A stretch of DNA of 64,000 bases from CAVPHV01 sp963704825 (GTDB taxonomy: Bacteria; Actinomycetota; Acidimicrobiia; Spongiisociales; UBA5794). A program made the position numbers and the translations under genes. Positions 60,678-64,000 of this stretch are shown here, piece after piece (the stretch's first letter is position 1; the number at the start of each line of letters is the position of its first letter). The notes below the pieces were generated by a model that searched no databases, was not told where the DNA came from, and saw nothing but the letters and a program-made list of their open reading frames with translations. The stretch lies in contig CAVPHV010000006.1 in NCBI GenBank assembly GCA_963704825.1, positions 102,817-166,816 on the forward strand, in the 5' to 3' direction.

Positions 60678-61208
60678 ATGTCATCAGGAGACAATCTCGC
60701 GCTGTATGTAGCGTCGTACGACGATGCTGCATCGGCGAAGTCGGACTTCGACTCGCTGAAGAGCGCCGAAGGCAAGGACTTCAAGATCGAGGCTGCGGTC
60801 GTCATGAGCCGGGACGCAGACGGCAAGGTCGACGTGCTCGAGAAGGGCGACGGCGACACCGGGGCCGGAGCCGTGATCGGTGGCGGCATTGGCCTCGTCG
60901 TCGGCCTGTTCGCACCGCCGCTCCTCGCAGCGACCGCGATCGGTGCCGGCATTGGCGCATTGCTCGGCCACTTCACCAAGAAGCACGACGAGAAGGAACT
61001 CGGCGTCGAACTCGAGCAGTACTTCCCGCCGAACTCCTCGGCTGTTGTCGTTGTCGTCGATAACAAGTACCTCGACCGCGTTCAGGCTGCGTTGACGAAG
61101 TCCAGCAAGCAGGTGAGCAAGGCGATCGACTCCGACGACTATGACAAGCTCTCGAAGGCGCTCTCCGAGTCGTCTGACGAGATCAACAAGGCTGTCGACG
61201 ACTCCTGA
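60678..61208 (+). CDS. DUF1269-like membrane-associated protein
   Basis: 176 residues: ferredoxin-like start (LALYVASYDDAASAKSDFDSL, then EAAVVMSRDADGKVDVLEKGD), a glycine-zipper hydrophobic hairpin (AGAVIGGGIGLVVGLFAPPL, AATAIGAGIGALLGHF), a second half (ELEQYFPPNSSAVVVVVDNKYLDRVQAAL) and an acidic/Ser tail. Related in layout to the protein at 58.6 kb, which lacks the clear zipper. Stress-related in other actinobacteria, molecular function unknown. ATG 60678 behind AGAAAGGA. Confidence 0.82.
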   Translation: MSSGDNLALYVASYDDAASAKSDFDSLKSAEGKDFKIEAAVVMSRDADGKVDVLEKGDGDTGAGAVIGGGIGLVVGLFAPPLLAATAIGAGIGALLGHFTKKHDEKELGVELEQYFPPNSSAVVVVVDNKYLDRVQAALTKSSKQVSKAIDSDDYDKLSKALSESSDEINKAVDDS

Positions 61209-61252
61209 TCAGCTGACCAGACATCCCGGGGGACGACACCCCCTGGATCCGG

Positions 61253-61288
61253 AAGCCCCGCTCCCTCCCCATCGATAGGGCGGGGTTT
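61253..61288 (+). terminator. Terminator after the DUF1269-like gene
   Basis: AAGCCCCGC and GCGGGGTTT pair over nine positions (one G-T) with an ~18-base loop and a short T-run. 45 bases after the stop. Confidence 0.6.
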
Positions 61289-61359
61289 CCCGCGTCCTGG
61301 GATCGGCGAGCTGCGAGCTACGAGCCCGGACGAGTATCTGAGTAGCGGAGGAGGGCTCT

Positions 61360-61398
61360 CTTCGCCTCTCCCACGCTCACGCAGCGGGAGAGGCGAAG
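61360..61398. repeat. Perfect 13-bp inverted repeat
   Basis: CTTCGCCTCTCCC (61360-61372) and GGGAGAGGCGAAG (61386-61398), loop 13 bases, between two other terminators. No T-run; could be an additional terminator or a protein-binding site. Confidence 0.6.
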
Positions 61399-61435
61399 AC
61401 ACATCTGCGCCGCTGTCTCACAAGAGCCAAGAACA

Positions 61436-61474
61436 GAAACGGTCCCCTCGCTTGGGAGCGGGGGACCGTTTCTC
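61436..61474. terminator. Bidirectional terminator at the 3' end of the hydrolase gene
   Basis: AGAAACGGTCCCC and GGGGACCGTTTCT (61436-61448 / 61462-61474), perfect 13-bp stem. On the minus strand it is followed by a T-rich run, so it mainly serves the minus-strand hydrolase gene ending at 61491. Confidence 0.85.
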
Positions 61475-61490
61475 GTTGGGTTCGGATCGC

Positions 61491-63515
61491 CTACTGGAGT
61501 TCGCCCGGAACGTCGCCCGGGGTGATCTCGACGGCGGGTTTGTCGGCGTCCATCGGTGTGCGGTCGCGAAGGTATATGCCGGGCTTCGGACGCCTGGGGC
61601 GGCTGGTCCGCTTCGGGGCCTCGCCGTCTTCGGTCGCTTCGGCCTTGGCGGTCTTGATCCGCTCACCGCGCTCGAGTTCCAGTTGCTTCAGCGTGGCGAC
61701 GACCTTGTCCATCTGGTCGTCGGTCACATCGTCGAGGTGATACGCGGCATGCACGAACTGGGCCGTGTCGCCCCGATAGTCATGCCCGAAGCTCTTGAAC
61801 TGGCCGGGCACGGTCCGCATGGCATTCATCGCATCGACCATGACGTGAACGAACGTGATCAGCGAAACCCACTGCATCCCCTCGGGAACGTTCCGGCCCC
61901 GGGCCTCGCCGTCGAGCCACGGCGGACGCTTCACCGCCCACCGGAACGACATCTGTGCGATCGGATCATTGTCATGATCCACAATCACCGCCCGCAACTT
62001 CCGCCGATCCTCCACCGACAAATCCTCGTACTCATCGAAGTTGTCGAACGCCTCCACCGTCCCCGCAGGAACAAGGTCACTCGACCCCTGACGCATCCCC
62101 GTCTTGGACCACTTCGCAAGACCGGGTAGACCAAACCACAGCGCATGATCGATGCCGTAGTGATCGAATCCAGCAATACCCTGATGCATCACCACATCAG
62201 ACGACGACCACGCCCCAAGACTCTCACCGAACACCAACACCTTCGGCCGCTTGTCTTCCGGCAACCCACGGAGCCGCTCCCTCACACCCCACAACAAGCC
62301 ACGGAACTGCGACCGTCCGAGGTGGACCTTCTGGACCTCGAGGAACGACGGCCCCCGCCCATACTGGATACACGCCGTCGCAATGTCACCGCGCGTGAGG
62401 ATCTCGACCGATTCGATCATCGTCTGATCAACCCACCCCGTCCCCGTCGGAGACACCAGCAGCAGATACTTGCGATCAAACGCCCCAAGCCGTTCCAACT
62501 CGTCGAGCATCATTTCCGAACGACCCGACGGATAGAGCGGATCGCTGTTCACACCAACAAACGCACGGATTGGATGCGCGACAGCCTTCTCGCCCAGCGT
62601 CGATTCGATGAGATCCGGTGTCACCACATCGGTGAGGAACCGGCGACCCTGCAGGCCAACCTCGAAGAACGGCGAAATACTCTTCGGTCCGCCTGATACG
62701 TACTCGCTCTCCGGCTGCTTGGAATACGCCGGTTCGATCTTTTCGTTCGAGCGGGCGATGAGGGCGACGACCGATGAGTAGAAGCCGTAGGAGCCGGCGG
62801 CCCAGATTGCGTTGTTGATCGTTCGCCCAACCAGAGCAGTGGTTGGGTCGGGTCCGAAGTATCCGGACATTCCCCGGCGGGAGGCCAGGTACCCGTGACC
62901 GATGCCGCGGCCAACGGTCGCCACACCGAGACCGATACCGATCGAGGCACCGAGCGTCGCCGGCTTGTCATCCTTGGTCCACGGGTTGATCACCGACTCG
63001 CGATACTTGAGGAGTTCCCCTGAATACACCAGGACAGCCCCGATGCCGGCGGCACCCACGATGATCGAGCGCATCGGCGACTTCGCCGGGAAGCGCTCCT
63101 TGGCGGCGATGCTCGTCTGGTAGATCATGCCCCCGACGCCACCCGCCGCAGCCAACCGCCCAACGCTACGAATCGACGCCTTCAACGTCGTCTCGTCATC
63201 CGTCTCAGGGATCTTGCTCACCGCAAGACCGGCAGCTGACACCACAGCCCGCGCGCCGAGGCGCACGGTCAGAGGAGCGGTGTTCGGAGCGACACGTCGA
63301 ATCGAAGCATCAACCGCGCTCACCACCACATCGGCAGCAAGAACCGACAACCCGGCGGCCATTCCCTGATGCATCGCTGCGCGGGGCATCAGCGACGGTC
63401 CGAACGACGCGAGGAGCGCTCGCGTCTTCAATGGCGCCGATGGACTGTTCGTTACCGGGTTGAATCGATTCGCCGCCCACACGGCGGTCTTTCCAATGGC
63501 TGCACCTGCCTTCAT
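61491..63515 (-). CDS. Membrane-associated alpha/beta hydrolase (Abhydrolase_9-like)
   Basis: 674 residues. The N-terminal ~290 contain several hydrophobic segments (GLSVLAADVVVSAV, AGLAV, MRSIIVGAAGIGAVLVYSG, GASIGIGLGVATVG, WAAGSYGFYSSVVALIA); the C-terminal half is an alpha/beta hydrolase: IRAFVGVNSDPLYPSGRSEMMLDELERLGAF, nucleophile elbow VFGESLGAWSS, and a late Asp/His region (VDHDNDPIAQMSFRWAV, FGHDYRG). The family is conserved in actinobacteria, substrate unknown. ATG 63515 with an ideal GAGGAGG site; a basic, Pro-rich tail ends the chain. Confidence 0.82.
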   Translation of the reverse strand: MKAGAAIGKTAVWAANRFNPVTNSPSAPLKTRALLASFGPSLMPRAAMHQGMAAGLSVLAADVVVSAVDASIRRVAPNTAPLTVRLGARAVVSAAGLAVSKIPETDDETTLKASIRSVGRLAAAGGVGGMIYQTSIAAKERFPAKSPMRSIIVGAAGIGAVLVYSGELLKYRESVINPWTKDDKPATLGASIGIGLGVATVGRGIGHGYLASRRGMSGYFGPDPTTALVGRTINNAIWAAGSYGFYSSVVALIARSNEKIEPAYSKQPESEYVSGGPKSISPFFEVGLQGRRFLTDVVTPDLIESTLGEKAVAHPIRAFVGVNSDPLYPSGRSEMMLDELERLGAFDRKYLLLVSPTGTGWVDQTMIESVEILTRGDIATACIQYGRGPSFLEVQKVHLGRSQFRGLLWGVRERLRGLPEDKRPKVLVFGESLGAWSSSDVVMHQGIAGFDHYGIDHALWFGLPGLAKWSKTGMRQGSSDLVPAGTVEAFDNFDEYEDLSVEDRRKLRAVIVDHDNDPIAQMSFRWAVKRPPWLDGEARGRNVPEGMQWVSLITFVHVMVDAMNAMRTVPGQFKSFGHDYRGDTAQFVHAAYHLDDVTDDQMDKVVATLKQLELERGERIKTAKAEATEDGEAPKRTSRPRRPKPGIYLRDRTPMDADKPAVEITPGDVPGELQ

Positions 63516-63623
63516 GAATCCGTCCTCCTCGTGTCGATCTGGAACTCCGTGACCGTGGTCACAGCGTTCCCCGTCTGAAACCTCGCATTGCGTGCGCACG
63601 CGTCCCGCAATTGAATCTCGATT

Positions 63624-64000
63624 CTACGCGTCAGAGCTTTCGACGCTCTTTCCCGGCATTCGTTTGCCCAACTCCGCACCGACCGGCAGCAGTAGGACGA
63701 GCCCGATCAGGGCACCGACGACGACCGTGATGAGGACATTCGGTTTGTCGGAGAAATTCTGCGCGCCGACAACCATCGCCGCTGAGACGTTGCGCTGGGC
63801 CGTTCCGAGACCCATCACCGAACGGGTCGCCGCGTCGGACCCACCAGCCACGTACCCGAGAACGAGAGAAATCAACATGAAGACCAGGATGGCGATCAGG
63901 CCGCCCGTACCGATCAACGAGACGATGGCGCTCCACTGCAGGATGATTCCGCCGACCAGCAGCAGAAGGATGGCAAGCGAAGACGCATGCGACATGAGAC
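63624..64000 (-). CDS. Bile acid:sodium symporter-like membrane protein, N-terminal part beyond the window
   Basis: At least 123 residues, four membrane helices (LAILLLLVGGIILQWSAIVSL, GLIAILVFMLISLVLGYVAGG, and the last ones around VLITVVVGALIGLVLLLPVGA), with TRSVMGLGTAQRNVSAAMVVGAQNF between. This matches the C-terminal third of BASS-family transporters (usually ~300-330 residues), so the ATG at 63995 is probably internal and the gene continues past the window edge. Substrate unknown. Confidence 0.7.
   Translation of the reverse strand, partial: LMSHASSLAILLLLVGGIILQWSAIVSLIGTGGLIAILVFMLISLVLGYVAGGSDAATRSVMGLGTAQRNVSAAMVVGAQNFSDKPNVLITVVVGALIGLVLLLPVGAELGKRMPGKSVESSDA

Overview
The window is high-GC, densely coded DNA from the chromosome of an actinobacterium. 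The gene order dapA - rnj - ftsK ... rimO - cinA - recA - miaB - miaA - dapF ... lexA - LysM protein - nrdR ... dut follows, with gaps, the dapA-to-dut neighbourhood I recall from Mycobacterium. SOS boxes are of the actinobacterial CGAAC(N4)GTTCG type. An RNase Y gene next to RNase J, and several protein types unlike the mycobacterial ones, suggest a deep lineage such as Acidimicrobiia. That placement is inference; there is no rRNA here to test it.

Left part (1-14.9 kb), almost all on the + strand: lysine/peptidoglycan precursor synthesis (dapA, truncated by the window edge), RNase J, the FtsK translocase, a fusion of a Wzx/MOP-like flippase with a phosphoglycosyl transferase, a PabB-PabC fusion for folate, a three-gene 2-oxoacid dehydrogenase operon (E1 alpha, E1 beta, E2), a TSUP permease, a PHP phosphatase, a flavin reductase and a lipoprotein. 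A TetR-controlled divergent membrane-protein locus follows (15.0-17.4 kb).

Central part (17.5-33.2 kb): RNA modification and DNA-damage genes: rimO-cinA-thpR, recA interrupted by an intein, rny, miaB-miaA-dapF (overlapping genes), then lexA divergent from a small LysM protein with three LexA boxes between them, nrdR, dut and three tRNA genes (Gly, Cys, Val), two of them followed directly by strong terminators. recA and the LysM gene each have a LexA box inside the promoter spacer, so the SOS circuit can be read from the DNA.

Middle-right part (33.3-53.2 kb): a mosaic of small or decaying genes (frameshifted cyclic-nucleotide-binding protein, membrane-protein fragments), a ClC-type channel, a flippase-like membrane protein, a large secreted subtilase with RTX calcium-binding repeats, then housekeeping metabolism again (malQ, fadD, nfuA, a DivIVA-like coiled-coil protein, plsB, a small metallopeptidase).

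Right end (53.4-64 kb): a tRNA-Val(CAC) gene abuts a tyrosine integrase and an excisionase-like gene, followed by a cluster of 23-bp repeats and gene remnants. This looks like the edge of an integrated element. Beyond it lies a set of membrane or stress-type genes (YihY/BrkB, two DUF1269/DUF6325-like proteins, a tiny arginine-rich peptide, a PLDc_N-type membrane peptide, a membrane alpha/beta hydrolase and a partial bile-acid-symporter-like gene) with strong hairpin terminators and two copies of a 13-bp palindrome.

Points most worth checking: catalytic residues replaced in two otherwise intact enzymes (Lys to Gln in the PabC half, Cys to Ser in DapF), a probable CTG start codon in miaA, the Mycobacterium leprae-type RecA intein, the flippase-transferase fusion and the SOS-controlled lexA/LysM locus. 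All calls come from reading the sequence and remembered family motifs; no database search was run.
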